From Streptomyces hoynatensis (lineage in GTDB: Bacteria > Actinomycetota > Actinomycetes > Streptomycetales > Streptomycetaceae), in the NCBI RefSeq assembly GCF_003626535.1, contig NZ_RBAL01000006.1, forward strand, positions 124,001-188,000: a stretch of 64,000 nt of DNA, written 5' to 3'. Made by a program: the position numbers and the translations under genes. This document shows, one piece after another, positions 17,971 to 26,829 of this stretch; within the stretch, counting starts at the first letter, position 1, and every line of letters starts with the position of its first letter. The notes under the pieces are model-generated. The model was not told the DNA's origin. It saw only the letters and a program-made list of their open reading frames with translations, and made no database searches.

Positions 17971-19263
17971 TCAGGGCCGGTGGCCGCTGCTCTCGCCGGG
18001 GCCGGCGGCCTCGCCCGGGTCGCCGGGGTGGCGGGCGGCGCCGTTGCTGTGGGCGGGCTGGTGGCTCTGGTGGGGCGCGTAGGGCTGGTGCCTCTGGTGC
18101 GGCGGGGGACCCTGGCGCGCCGGGGCCTGGGGCCGGTCCCCGGGGTCCCGGTGCTCCCGGTACTCCCCGTGCTCCCGGCGCTCCCCGTGCTCGGCGCGGT
18201 CCCGGTGGTCCGCGGGGTCCTGGCGGGGGAGCACGGCGGCGGGGGAGGTGGCGACGCGGGGCAGGGCGTAGGGGTGGTGGTCGCGCAGCCAGGCGATCAG
18301 CTCCTCGCGCACCGCGCAGCGCAGCGACCAGGCGTCGTCGGCGTTCCGGCAGGACATGGCGGCGCGCAGCTCGATCGTGGTGGGGGTGGTGTCGGTGACC
18401 ACCAGGTTCCAGCTCCGGCCGTCCCAGTCCTCGCGGCCGAGCAGGAACTCCCGCAGGTGCTCGCGCAGCGCGCCGACCGGGGTCGCGTGGTCGAGGTGGA
18501 GGAAGACGGTGCCGGTGATCTGGTGGCCGCCGCGCGACCAGTTCTCGTACGGCTTGCTGTTGAAGTACGACACCGGCATCGTCAGCCGGCGGTCATCCCA
18601 GGCGCGGACGGTGAGGAAGGCGAGGGAGAGTTCCTCCACGGTGCCCCACTCGCCGTCCACCACTATCGTGTCGCCGATCTTGACCGAGTCGCCGAAGGCG
18701 ATCTGCAGGCCCGCGAAGAGGTTGCCGAGCATCGACTGGGCGGCGACACCGGCGATGATGCCGATGACGCCGGCGGAGGCCAGCATGGAGGCGCCGAGCG
18801 CCCTCAGGTCGGGGAAGAGCAGCAGGATGGTGACGGCCGTGGCCACGATGGCGAGCACGGTGGTGACCACCCGGCGCAGCATCGTCAGCTGGGTCCTGAA
18901 CTGCCGTACCCGGGCGAGATCCTGGGTGCGGCGCTCGTACTCGGTCAGCTGGTTCTCGGCGACCGCCCCGGCGGCCCTGATGGTCAGCCAGACCGCCGCG
19001 GCGATGGCGACGGTGGCCAGCAGGCTCCGGAAGACGTCGCCGCGCCGCAGCTCCAGGTCGAACACCGCGTAGGCGATCCGCACCGCGGAGGCGGCGAGCA
19101 GCAGCTGGAGCGGCAGCTGGCAGCGCCGCAGCAGGGCCCACACCCGGGTGTCGGGGCGCCGCCGGTCCGCGGCGCACAGCGCCCGGTCGATCAGCCAGCC
19201 GATGAGCACGGTGAGCACGAGCGTGCCGCCGATCACCAGCAGCGGACGCAGCACGTGTTCCAT
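17971..19263 (-). CDS. MscS-family mechanosensitive ion channel
   Basis: Protein of 430 aa with hydrophobic helices in about residues 1-190 and the MscS pore and beta domain thereafter (MLGNLFAGLQIAFGDSVKIG, TVVVDGEWGTVEELSL-like segment). It likely opens on hypo-osmotic shock to release solutes. Residues 345-430 form a low-complexity tail of His, Gln, Pro, Arg and Glu (EHGEYREHRDPG), unusual for MscS and probably disordered. It is convergent with the antiporter; the 67 bp between them are G/C runs without a clear terminator. Confidence 0.9.
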   Translation of the reverse strand: MEHVLRPLLVIGGTLVLTVLIGWLIDRALCAADRRRPDTRVWALLRRCQLPLQLLLAASAVRIAYAVFDLELRRGDVFRSLLATVAIAAAVWLTIRAAGAVAENQLTEYERRTQDLARVRQFRTQLTMLRRVVTTVLAIVATAVTILLLFPDLRALGASMLASAGVIGIIAGVAAQSMLGNLFAGLQIAFGDSVKIGDTIVVDGEWGTVEELSLAFLTVRAWDDRRLTMPVSYFNSKPYENWSRGGHQITGTVFLHLDHATPVGALREHLREFLLGREDWDGRSWNLVVTDTTPTTIELRAAMSCRNADDAWSLRCAVREELIAWLRDHHPYALPRVATSPAAVLPRQDPADHRDRAEHGERREHGEYREHRDPGDRPQAPARQGPPPHQRHQPYAPHQSHQPAHSNGAARHPGDPGEAAGPGESSGHRP

Positions 19264-19487
19264 GGTGCGCTCAGCTCCTCCCTGGCGGCTTCCGCCCCGC
19301 GCGGGCCTTCCCGACCGGCCTTTGGTCCTCGCGGACCTCGTCAGGCCAGGCTAACCGGACGCCCCGCTTCCGCGTGGGGCCCGTAGGGCGCGGGGCGAGG
19401 GGGGGATGGGCGGGGCAAGACGGGCGCGCTGGCAGGATGGGCCGGGCGGGACGCGGGTTCCCGCGGTACGGAAGGTGACCCCCGACT

Positions 19488-20063
19488 GTGACCGACGTCA
19501 TGCTTCTCCACTCCGCCTACGGCCTCAGGCCCGCCGTGCGGGCGGCGGCCGACCTGCTGCGGTCCGCGGGACACCGGGTGCTGCTGCCGGACCTGTACGG
19601 GGGACGCACCGCCGACTCGGTGGAGGAGGGCCTCGCGATCCGCGACGAGATCGGCCGCGACGAGCTGCTGCGCCGGGCGATCGCGGCCGCCGCGGAACGC
19701 GCCGACGCGGGGCTGGTGTACGCCGGCTTCTCGCTGGGCGGCTCGCTGGCGCAGCGCATCGCCCTCGGCGACGAGCGCGCCAGGGGGCTGCTGTTGCTGC
19801 ACGGCACCGCGGACCTCGAGGACGACGCCACGGCCCCCGGCCTGCCGGTGCAGCTGCACGTGGCGGACCCCGACCCGTTCGAGACCCACGACTGGCTGAC
19901 CGCCTGGTACCTGCGGATGCGGCGGGCGGGCGCGGACGTGGAGGTCTTCAGGTACCCGGGCGCCGGGCACCTCTACACCGACCCGGAGCTGCCCGACCAC
20001 GACGCCGAGGCGGCCCGCCGCACCTGGGAGGCGGCGCTCGGCTTCCTGGCGGAGCTGGACTGA
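19488..20063 (+). CDS. Dienelactone hydrolase family alpha/beta hydrolase
   Basis: At 191 aa it has the DLH fold order: HSAYGLRPAVRAAAD, a DLYGGRT motif, the nucleophile elbow GFSLGGSLAQ, an aspartate in HVADPDPFE and the histidine in GAGHLYTD. The nucleophile is Ser rather than the Cys of classical dienelactone hydrolase, so it may be an esterase. The substrate is unknown. The GTG follows GGAAGGTGACC at some distance. The 224-bp gap upstream holds nothing clear. Confidence 0.85.
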   Translation: MTDVMLLHSAYGLRPAVRAAADLLRSAGHRVLLPDLYGGRTADSVEEGLAIRDEIGRDELLRRAIAAAAERADAGLVYAGFSLGGSLAQRIALGDERARGLLLLHGTADLEDDATAPGLPVQLHVADPDPFETHDWLTAWYLRMRRAGADVEVFRYPGAGHLYTDPELPDHDAEAARRTWEAALGFLAELD

Positions 20064-20140
20064 TTCCCGGCGGCCCGGCGGCCCGGCGGCACCGGCTGAT
20101 CCCGGCGAAGCCGGCGGGAGCGGCGATGCGGGCAGGGCCC

Positions 20141-20163
20141 GCCCGGGGCGGCCGGCCCCGGGC
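20141..20163. terminator. GC-rich hairpin between convergent genes
   Basis: GCCCGGGGC (20141-20149) pairs perfectly with GCCCCGGGC (20155-20163) around a 5-nt loop, between the convergent hydrolase and DsbA-like genes. There is no U-tract, so it is a candidate bidirectional stop only. Confidence 0.35.
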
Positions 20164-20250
20164 GGGGCCCGGGCGGCCGGGAACGGACGCGGCGGGCGCC
20201 GGGGTCCCGGCCGCCGCACGGCCGCCGGGGCGCCCGGCCCGCCCGCCGGG

Positions 20251-21087
20251 TCACTCGGCCTGGGCGTGCTCCTGGACCATCGCCTGGAAGTCGTCCGCGG
20301 TCTGCGGGGTGTCCACGACCTCGCCGTTGAACTTCAGCGTCGGGGTGCCCGTCACGTCGGGATCGGCGTCGAACTTGTCCGACATCTGCAGGGCCCAGAC
20401 CGCGAAGGTGCTGTCGGTGACCGCGTCGTTGAACTCCTGGTTGTTCTTGAGCTCGGGCACGGACTGGGCGATGTCGATCAGGGTCTGGTCGTCGGCGAAG
20501 TCGTCGTTCTGCTCGTCCGGGTGGTACTTCGCCGAGTACAGCGCGTCGTGGTAGGCGACGAACGCCTCGGGGCTGACGTCGAGCGCGGCGCCGAGGGCGT
20601 TCAGCGCGTTCTTGGAGCCGGTGCCGCCCAGGTTGCCGTCGAGGAAGGTGCCGAAGACGTACTCGACGTTGTAGGTGCCGTCCGCGACGCCCTGCTGCAC
20701 CGCCTCGCCCGAGGCCTGCTCGAAGGCCGCGCAGGCCGGGCAGCGCGGGTCCTCGAACAGGGTGAGGGTGTTGGGGGCGTCCTCCTCGCCGATGCGGACC
20801 GTGAGGTGGTCGTCGCCGGTGGTGTTGGCCGGTGCGGTGGCCGGGAACTCGCCCTCCCCGCCGCTGTCCACTTGGTCGCGGATGGCGCTCCAGTCGGTGT
20901 TGTCCTTGCCGTCGTCCTGGTTGGCGATGAGGACGCCGACGCCGGCCGCGACGGCGAGGACGAGGACGGCGCTGCCGCCGACGAGGAACTGCCGGCGGAG
21001 CCTGTTCCTGCGTTCCTCGCGGGCGCGCTCGGCCCGCAGCCTCTCGCGGGCGGCCATCTTCGCCTGGGAGGAGTTGCGCTTGCTCAT
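20251..21087 (-). CDS. Membrane-anchored DsbA-like thiol-disulfide oxidoreductase
   Basis: Protein of 278 aa with a basic cytoplasmic N terminus, one transmembrane helix at residues 34-55 and an extracellular thioredoxin fold with DsbA-type insertion. The redox motif is CPAC (residues 116-119) in FEDPRCPACAAFE, and the cis-Pro loop lies in VTGTPTLKFNGE. It should catalyse disulfide formation in secreted proteins. The adjacent membrane protein at 21175, on the same strand, could be its partner, though it shows no VKOR cysteine pattern I can confirm. Confidence 0.9.
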   Translation of the reverse strand: MSKRNSSQAKMAARERLRAERAREERRNRLRRQFLVGGSAVLVLAVAAGVGVLIANQDDGKDNTDWSAIRDQVDSGGEGEFPATAPANTTGDDHLTVRIGEEDAPNTLTLFEDPRCPACAAFEQASGEAVQQGVADGTYNVEYVFGTFLDGNLGGTGSKNALNALGAALDVSPEAFVAYHDALYSAKYHPDEQNDDFADDQTLIDIAQSVPELKNNQEFNDAVTDSTFAVWALQMSDKFDADPDVTGTPTLKFNGEVVDTPQTADDFQAMVQEHAQAE

Positions 21088-21174
21088 GGTCTTGGGTCTC
21101 CGTGTCCTGGGGGCGCGGCCTGGGCCGCGAGGGTGGGCGCGGCCTGGGCCGCGGTGCTGCCGTGGGCGGGGCGC

Positions 21175-21891
21175 TCAGTGGGCGAGCGCGGGCACCGGCG
21201 GAGGACCGCGCCGCGGCACGGAGTGCGGCAGCAGGAGGAGCGCGAAGGAGGGTTCGCGGCGCCCGGGGCGCGGCGTGGGCGCCGGGGCCGGGCGCCGGAG
21301 GGTGCGGGCGGCGCCCAGGGCGCGCAGCAGCGGCCCGAGGGCGACGGCGCCCGCGGTGCGCAGCAGCCGCGCGAGCGCGGCCTCGCCGCCGCGCAGCCAG
21401 GCGGCGGCGGCCAGGCCCACCGCCAGGTGGACGGCGAGCAGCAGCCAGGGGCTGGCCTGGGCAGGGCCGTGGACGGCGAGGGCGGACTGGCCCTCGGTGG
21501 CCAGCCGCGCCAGCGGGGTGGCGAAGTCGCCGCCGCCGCAGACGAGATCGACGCCGAGCAGCCGCAGCGGGCCGGTGACCGGGCCGCCGCCGGGGCCGTA
21601 ACAGGCGTCCTGGCCGGTGGTGAAGACGGTGTCGGCGCCGAGCTGGAGGGGCAGCAGCAGGCCGGCGATGGCCCAGTAGCCGCGCTCGTGGCGGCCGGCC
21701 AGGCCCAGCGCGAGCAGGAAGACGGAGCCGAGCACCAGGGCGACGGCGGGCAGCGGCACGGGGGTGCCGGACAGCAGCACGTGAGCGCCCGCGGACAGCG
21801 TGACGCACAGCGCGGCGAAAACGCCGGCGCGCGCGAGCCGTACCGCGAAGGCCCCCATGGGTCCCGTGGTCCCCGAAGTCGATATGCCCAT
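21175..21891 (-). CDS. Integral membrane protein of unknown function
   Basis: From ATG 21891 the product is 238 aa with four or five hydrophobic segments (AFAVRLARAGVFAALCVTLS, VALVLGSVFLLALGLA, YWAIAGLLLPLQLGADTVF, WLLLAVHLAVGLAAAAWL). The loop after helix three carries two cysteines (QDACYG, DLVCGGG) that would be outside the cell, and the tail is Arg/Pro-rich. Located 87 nt upstream of the DsbA-like gene on the same strand. The frame stays open far upstream as the antisense of dnaE; only this part has a plausible membrane topology. An alternative ATG is at 21858. Confidence 0.7.
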   Translation of the reverse strand: MGISTSGTTGPMGAFAVRLARAGVFAALCVTLSAGAHVLLSGTPVPLPAVALVLGSVFLLALGLAGRHERGYWAIAGLLLPLQLGADTVFTTGQDACYGPGGGPVTGPLRLLGVDLVCGGGDFATPLARLATEGQSALAVHGPAQASPWLLLAVHLAVGLAAAAWLRGGEAALARLLRTAGAVALGPLLRALGAARTLRRPAPAPTPRPGRREPSFALLLLPHSVPRRGPPPVPALAH

Positions 21892-21954
21892 CGCTGCCGA
21901 GTGTGCCACGCGGAGATAAAAGCACGGTATGGACGTGCGATCGTCGGGTCCCGT

Positions 21955-22215
21955 ACGTCGGGAAAGGCGAGGGAAGTCGGGGGAGGCCGGGGAAGCCGGG
22001 GAAGCCGGGGAAGGCGAGAAATGCCGGGGAAGCGAAGGAAGGCGGGAAAAGGGGGAAGGCGGCAGGCGCGTAAGGCGCATAAGGCGCGTAAGGCGGAAAG
22101 TGTGGGACAGGGCCGGGACGAGACGCGGAAAGGGGAGACGAGGCCGGGCGGCGGGCGGGGAAGGGGGCAAGGCGGGCGGGGGAAGCCGCGGGGGCGGGGC
22201 GGGACGGGGACCTGG
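21955..22215 (+). repeat. G-rich purine tract with 9-bp tandem repeats upstream of dnaE
   Basis: This stretch without a gene (21892-22392) contains two short 9-bp repeat blocks: GCCGGGGAA-type units around 21986-22013, and CGCGTAAGG/CGCATAAGG units around 22067-22093. Further on are many GGGG runs. The + strand is strongly purine-rich. A TAGGGT near 22345 could be a -10 for dnaE. Confidence 0.65.
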
Positions 22216-22392
22216 GGCGGGGGCTCTCCGGCCACCGCGCTGACCTTGGGCGTTGTCCGCCACACCGGCCGTGACCTGGGAAAACGCCGAGCGGACGGCT
22301 CGTCGCGGCCGTCGGTCCTGGCGGGGGGCGCGGCGCGGAGTGGGGGTAGGGTGCTGAGCCTGACCCCGACCCCGCTGCGGAAGGCCCGTGGA

Positions 22393-25300
22393 GTGAGCAA
22401 GCCCTTCACACACCTGCATGTTCACACTCAGTATTCGCTTCTTGACGGTGCGGCACGGCTGAAGGACATGTTCAAGGCGTGCCAGGACATGGGCATGTCC
22501 CACATCGCGATCACCGACCACGGGAACCTGCACGGCGCCTACGACTTCTTCCAGCAGGCGCGGGCGGCCGACGTGACGCCGATCATCGGCATCGAGGCCT
22601 ACGTGGCGCCCGAGTCGCGGCGGCACAAGCGACGGGTGCAGTGGGGCCAGCCGCACCAGAAGAAGGACGACGTCTCCGGCTCCGGCGGCTACACGCACAA
22701 GACCATCTGGGCGGCGAACAAGACCGGCCTGCACAACCTCTTCCGGCTGTCCTCGGACGCCTACACCGAGGGCTACTTCGTCAAGTGGCCCAGGATGGAC
22801 AAGGAGACGCTCTCCCAGTACTCCGAGGGCCTCATCGCCTCCACCGGCTGCCCCTCGGGCGAGGTGCAGACCAGGCTGCGGCTCGGCCAGTTCGACCAGG
22901 CGCTGAAGGCGGCGGGGGAGTACCAGGACATCTTCGGCAGGGAGCGTTACTTCCTGGAGCTGATGGACCACGGCCTGGAGATCGAGACCAAGGTCAGGGA
23001 AGGGCTCCTGGAGATCGGCCGCAAACTCGGCATCCCCCCGCTGGTCACCAACGACAGCCACTACACGCACGCCGAGGAGGCCGGGGCGCACGACGCGCTG
23101 CTGTGCGTGCAGACCGGCAAGAACCTCTCCGACCCCGACCGCTTCCGCTTCGACGGCACCGGCTACTACCTGAAGTCGCCCGAGGAGATGTACGCGATCG
23201 ACTCCTCGGACGCCTGGCAGCAGGGCTGCGCCAACACCCGCCTGGTGGCCGAGCAGGTCGACATCGAGGGCTGGTTCCAGCCGCGCGACCTGATGCCGCG
23301 GTTCGACGTGCCCGAGGGGTACACGGAGGTCACCTGGTTCCGCGAGGAGGTGGCCCGCGGCATGGCCCGCCGCTACCCGGGCGGGGTGCCCGAGGACCGG
23401 CAGCGGCAGGTCGAGTACGAGATGGACGTCATCGTCCAGATGGGCTTCCCCGGCTACTTCCTCGTGGTCGCCGACTTCATCATGTGGGCCAAGTCCCAGG
23501 GCATCGCGGTCGGCCCGGGCCGCGGCTCCGCGGCCGGCTCGATCGTCTCCTACGCGCTGGGCATCACCGACCTCGATCCGCTCGACCACGGCCTGATCTT
23601 CGAGCGGTTCCTGAACCCCGAGCGCATCTCGATGCCGGACGTCGACATCGACTTCGACGAGCGCAGGCGCGGCGAGGTCATCAGGTACGTCACGGAGAAG
23701 TACGGCGCGGACAAGGTGTCGATGATCGGCACCTACGGCACCATCAAGGCCAAGGCCGCGATCAAGGACGCCTCCCGCGTCCTGGGCTACCCGTACGCGA
23801 TGGGCGACCGGATCACCAAGGCGATGCCCGCCGACGTGCTGGGCAAGGGCATCCCGCTCTCCGGCATCACCGACAAGGACCACCCCCGCTACAGCGAGGC
23901 GGCCGAGGTCCGGGGGATGTACGAGAACGAGCCGGACGTCAGGAAGGTCATCGACACCGCCCGCGGCCTGGAGGGCCTGGTCCGGCAGATGGGCATGCAC
24001 GCGGCGGGCGTGATCATGTCCAGCGAGCGGCTCGTGGACCACGTGCCGCTGTTCGCCCCGAAGAACGACGGCGTCATCGTCACGCAGTGGGACTACCCCA
24101 CCTGCGAGTCGCTCGGCCTGCTGAAGATGGACTTCCTCGGGCTGCGCAACCTGACGATCATGGACGACGCCGTCAAGCTCATCAAGCAGAACAAGAACAT
24201 CGAGGTGAAGCTCCTCGAACTGCCGCTTGACGACCCGAAGACCTTCGAACTCCTCGGCCGCGGCGACACGCTGGGCGTCTTCCAGTTCGACGGCGGGCCG
24301 ATGCGGTCGCTGCTGCGGATGATGAAGCCCGACGGATTCGAGGACATCTCCGCCGTCGGCGCCCTGTACCGGCCGGGCCCGATGGGCATGAACTCGCACA
24401 TCAACTACGCCCTGCGCAAGAACGGCCAGCAGGAGATCATCCCGATCCACCCGGAGCTCGAGGAGCCGCTGAAGGAGATCCTCGACATCACCTACGGCCT
24501 GATCGTCTACCAGGAGCAGGTGCAGAAGGCCGCCCAGGTGCTCGCCGGGTACTCGCTCGGACAGGCGGACCTGCTCCGCCGGGCCATGGGCAAGAAGAAG
24601 AAGGAGATCCTGGAGAAGGAGTTCGTCCCCTTCCAGAAGGGCATGCGGGACAACGGCTATTCGGACGAGGCGATCCAGGCCGTGTGGGACGTGCTGGTCC
24701 CGTTCTCCGGATACGCCTTCAACAAGGCCCACTCCTCGGCGTACGGACTCGTCACCTACTGGACGGCCTATCTCAAGGCCAATTACCCGGCCGAGTACAT
24801 GGCGGCGCTGCTCACCTCGGTGCGGGACGACAAGGACAAGTCGGCCGTCTATCTCAACGAGTGCCGCCGCATGGGCATCAGAGTGCTGCCGCCGGACGTC
24901 AACGAGTCGCAGGCGTTCTTCACGCCGCGCGGCGACGACGTCATCGTCTTCGGGCTCACCGCGGTCCGCAACGTCGGGCAGAACGTCGTGGATTCGATCG
25001 TGGCCACCAGAAAGGCCAAGGGCACGTACACCTCTTTCCCCGACTTCCTGGACAAGGTCGAGGCCGTGGTCTGCAACAAGCGGACCGTGGAATCACTGAT
25101 CAAGGCCGGCGCCTTCGACACCCTGAAGCACACCCGCAAGGGCCTCACCGCCCATTTCGAGACGATGATCGACAATGTCGTCCAGGTCAAGCGCAAGGAG
25201 GCCGAGGGGCAGTTCGACCTCTTCGGCGGCATGGGGGACGACAACGCGGAGGACGGCCCCGGATTCGGCATGGACGTCGAGTTCTCCGAGGAGGAGTGGG

Positions 25301-25932
25301 AGAAGTCCTACCTGCTCGCGCAGGAGCGGGAGATGCTCGGGCTCTACGTTTCCGATCACCCCCTCTTCGGCATCGAGCACGTGCTGGACGAGAAGGCGGA
25401 CGCGGCCATCTCCGCGCTCAACGGCGGGGAATACCCCGACGGGGCCACGGTCACCATCGGCGGCATCATCTCCGGCCTCCAGCGCAAGATGACCAAGCAG
25501 GGGAATCCCTGGGCGATCGCGACCGTGGAGGACCTCGGCGGCTCCCTCGACTGCATGTTCTTCCCCGCCACCTACCAGCTGGTCTCCACCCAGCTCGTGG
25601 AGGACGCGGTGGTCTTCGTCAAGGGCCGCCTGGACAAGCGGGAGGACGTGCCGCGGCTGGTCGCCATGGAACTCCAGGTGCCCGACCTGTCCGAGGCCGC
25701 GGCCGACGCCCCGGTGACCATCACCATTCCCTCGGTCCGGGTGACGCCGCCGCTCGTCGAGCGCCTCGGCGAGGTGCTCGGGCAGCACCGCGGGCCGACG
25801 GAGGTCCGGGTGAAACTCCAGGACGCCAGGACCACCAGGGTGCTGAGGCTGGACCGCCACCGGGTGCAGGCCGATCCCGCGCTCTTCGGCGATCTCAAGG
25901 CGCTTCTGGGGCCCTCCTGCTTGGCGGGATAA
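22393..25932 (+). CDS. dnaE: DNA polymerase III alpha subunit DnaE
   Basis: Replicative polymerase of 1179 aa. The PHP domain opens the protein (FTHLHVHTQYSLLDG, ITDHGNLHGAYDF), the catalytic palm carries the acidic pair in PDVDIDFDE (about residues 414-422), with RGSAAGSIVSYALGI before it. The tandem helix-hairpin-helix and OB-fold (GATVTIGGIISGLQRKMTKQ) follow. The GTG at 22393 begins VSKPFTHLHVHT, placing the PHP motif at the correct distance; upstream frame is low-complexity repeat. No proofreading domain is expected in DnaE. Confidence 0.98.
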   Translation: MSKPFTHLHVHTQYSLLDGAARLKDMFKACQDMGMSHIAITDHGNLHGAYDFFQQARAADVTPIIGIEAYVAPESRRHKRRVQWGQPHQKKDDVSGSGGYTHKTIWAANKTGLHNLFRLSSDAYTEGYFVKWPRMDKETLSQYSEGLIASTGCPSGEVQTRLRLGQFDQALKAAGEYQDIFGRERYFLELMDHGLEIETKVREGLLEIGRKLGIPPLVTNDSHYTHAEEAGAHDALLCVQTGKNLSDPDRFRFDGTGYYLKSPEEMYAIDSSDAWQQGCANTRLVAEQVDIEGWFQPRDLMPRFDVPEGYTEVTWFREEVARGMARRYPGGVPEDRQRQVEYEMDVIVQMGFPGYFLVVADFIMWAKSQGIAVGPGRGSAAGSIVSYALGITDLDPLDHGLIFERFLNPERISMPDVDIDFDERRRGEVIRYVTEKYGADKVSMIGTYGTIKAKAAIKDASRVLGYPYAMGDRITKAMPADVLGKGIPLSGITDKDHPRYSEAAEVRGMYENEPDVRKVIDTARGLEGLVRQMGMHAAGVIMSSERLVDHVPLFAPKNDGVIVTQWDYPTCESLGLLKMDFLGLRNLTIMDDAVKLIKQNKNIEVKLLELPLDDPKTFELLGRGDTLGVFQFDGGPMRSLLRMMKPDGFEDISAVGALYRPGPMGMNSHINYALRKNGQQEIIPIHPELEEPLKEILDITYGLIVYQEQVQKAAQVLAGYSLGQADLLRRAMGKKKKEILEKEFVPFQKGMRDNGYSDEAIQAVWDVLVPFSGYAFNKAHSSAYGLVTYWTAYLKANYPAEYMAALLTSVRDDKDKSAVYLNECRRMGIRVLPPDVNESQAFFTPRGDDVIVFGLTAVRNVGQNVVDSIVATRKAKGTYTSFPDFLDKVEAVVCNKRTVESLIKAGAFDTLKHTRKGLTAHFETMIDNVVQVKRKEAEGQFDLFGGMGDDNAEDGPGFGMDVEFSEEEWEKSYLLAQEREMLGLYVSDHPLFGIEHVLDEKADAAISALNGGEYPDGATVTIGGIISGLQRKMTKQGNPWAIATVEDLGGSLDCMFFPATYQLVSTQLVEDAVVFVKGRLDKREDVPRLVAMELQVPDLSEAAADAPVTITIPSVRVTPPLVERLGEVLGQHRGPTEVRVKLQDARTTRVLRLDRHRVQADPALFGDLKALLGPSCLAG

Positions 25933-26013
25933 TGGCGAGCGCTTTACCCGAATGGGGCATTCCGAGGTCTACCTTCGGTATCGAGCAAATCGCCGCATGA
26001 AAGGTGGGTTGCC

Positions 26014-26259
26014 GTGGATGCCCGGATGGTAGAGAAAGCTGCGTTCTTGCTTCGCGAGGCGCACGTCTCCCGGCAGGAAGCCGTGCACGCCTTGCTGGAG
26101 TATTTCCCGGGAACCGCTTTCGAGGATCGCTTGCGCTGCGTGCACGAGGCATACGACATCGTGCATCTCGGTGCGGTGCCCACGTATTCCGTGTCGTCCC
26201 AGGTGTCCGACGCGCGCTATTTCGCGGCGGCCCACGAGCGGCACGCGTTCGGTTACTGA
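26014..26259 (+). CDS. Hypothetical 81-aa protein
   Basis: GTG at 26014 follows AAGGTGGGTTGCC. The product has a helical N-terminal half (MVEKAAFLLREAHVSRQEAV) and a C-terminal part ending AAHERHAFGY, with no signal peptide, membrane helix or motif known to me. Codon use is less GC3-biased than the neighbours. It sits alone between dnaE and a strong terminator, which argues that it is transcribed and real. Function unknown. Confidence 0.7.
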   Translation: MDARMVEKAAFLLREAHVSRQEAVHALLEYFPGTAFEDRLRCVHEAYDIVHLGAVPTYSVSSQVSDARYFAAAHERHAFGY

Positions 26260-26285
26260 GCCGGCCGGGCCCGCCCGCCGACGCG

Positions 26286-26323
26286 AAAGAGGGGCACCCC
26301 GCGTGGGGTGCCCCTCTTTCTTT
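26286..26323 (+). terminator. Strong intrinsic terminator
   Basis: AAAGAGGGGCACCCC (26286-26300) pairs perfectly over 15 bp with 26305-26319 around a GCGT loop, followed by TTTCTTTCC-type sequence. It closes the dnaE/81-aa gene unit. Confidence 0.93.
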
Positions 26324-26491
26324 CCGCCGGTGACGGCTCGCCTCGGGACCGCCGCGCCGGGCCCGCGCCGCCGTGGCGAACGGCCGGTTGCCGGATCGCG
26401 GCTCGCACGCGGCCGTACTCGCGCGATCCGGCAACGCCGCCGGCTGCCGCCTCCGGCGGCCCGGGCCCCGCGAAGATCCGAACGGCGCGGC

Positions 26492-26620
26492 CTAGTTGTG
26501 GCCGAAGCGCCGTTCGCGTTTGTTGCGGTTCTTCGGCTGTTCCGCCGGGGCGTCCGCGCGCGGTTCCTCGGGCGGGGGCGCGGGCCGCTGCTGCCGGTTC
26601 TGGTTCTTGTTCTTCGCCAT
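26492..26620 (-). CDS. Small basic hydrophilic protein (42 aa)
   Basis: ATG at 26620 is preceded by GGAGGCGATC, an excellent ribosome site. The product starts MAKNKNQNRQQRPAPPPEEP and ends KNRNKRERRFGHN: Asn/Gln/Lys/Arg-rich ends flanking a Pro/Glu segment, with no hydrophobic stretch. Streptomyces genomes carry similar short MAKNKNQ...RFGHN proteins of unknown role. Disorder and positive charge suggest nucleic-acid or ribosome binding, which is inference. It is too short for common ORF cut-offs and easily missed. Confidence 0.8.
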   Translation of the reverse strand: MAKNKNQNRQQRPAPPPEEPRADAPAEQPKNRNKRERRFGHN

Positions 26621-26829
26621 GATCGCCTCCTCGACGTCCGCGTTCCGCGGAAGGACGGGACCGCGACCAGATTCGCACGGGGCAACATAGTTCGCATTCC
26701 GGGCGCGACGTGCGGTGGATTCGCCACGCCGAAGATCGAGTTGGCGCAGATAACGGGCGTCCGGTCGGGCAGACTCAGGGAAAGGCTCGGGGGGAAGGCT
26801 GAGGAACGCCTGAGGAAAGAGGGTGCAAC

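Noticed and set aside
20266..22392. 709-codon N-terminal extension of DnaE
   Set aside because: It is the antisense of the DsbA-like and membrane genes; DnaE has its full normal length from 22393.
21892..24732. Extension of the minus-strand membrane protein across dnaE
   Set aside because: Antisense shadow of dnaE and of the repeat tract; only the part from 21891 down has a plausible topology.
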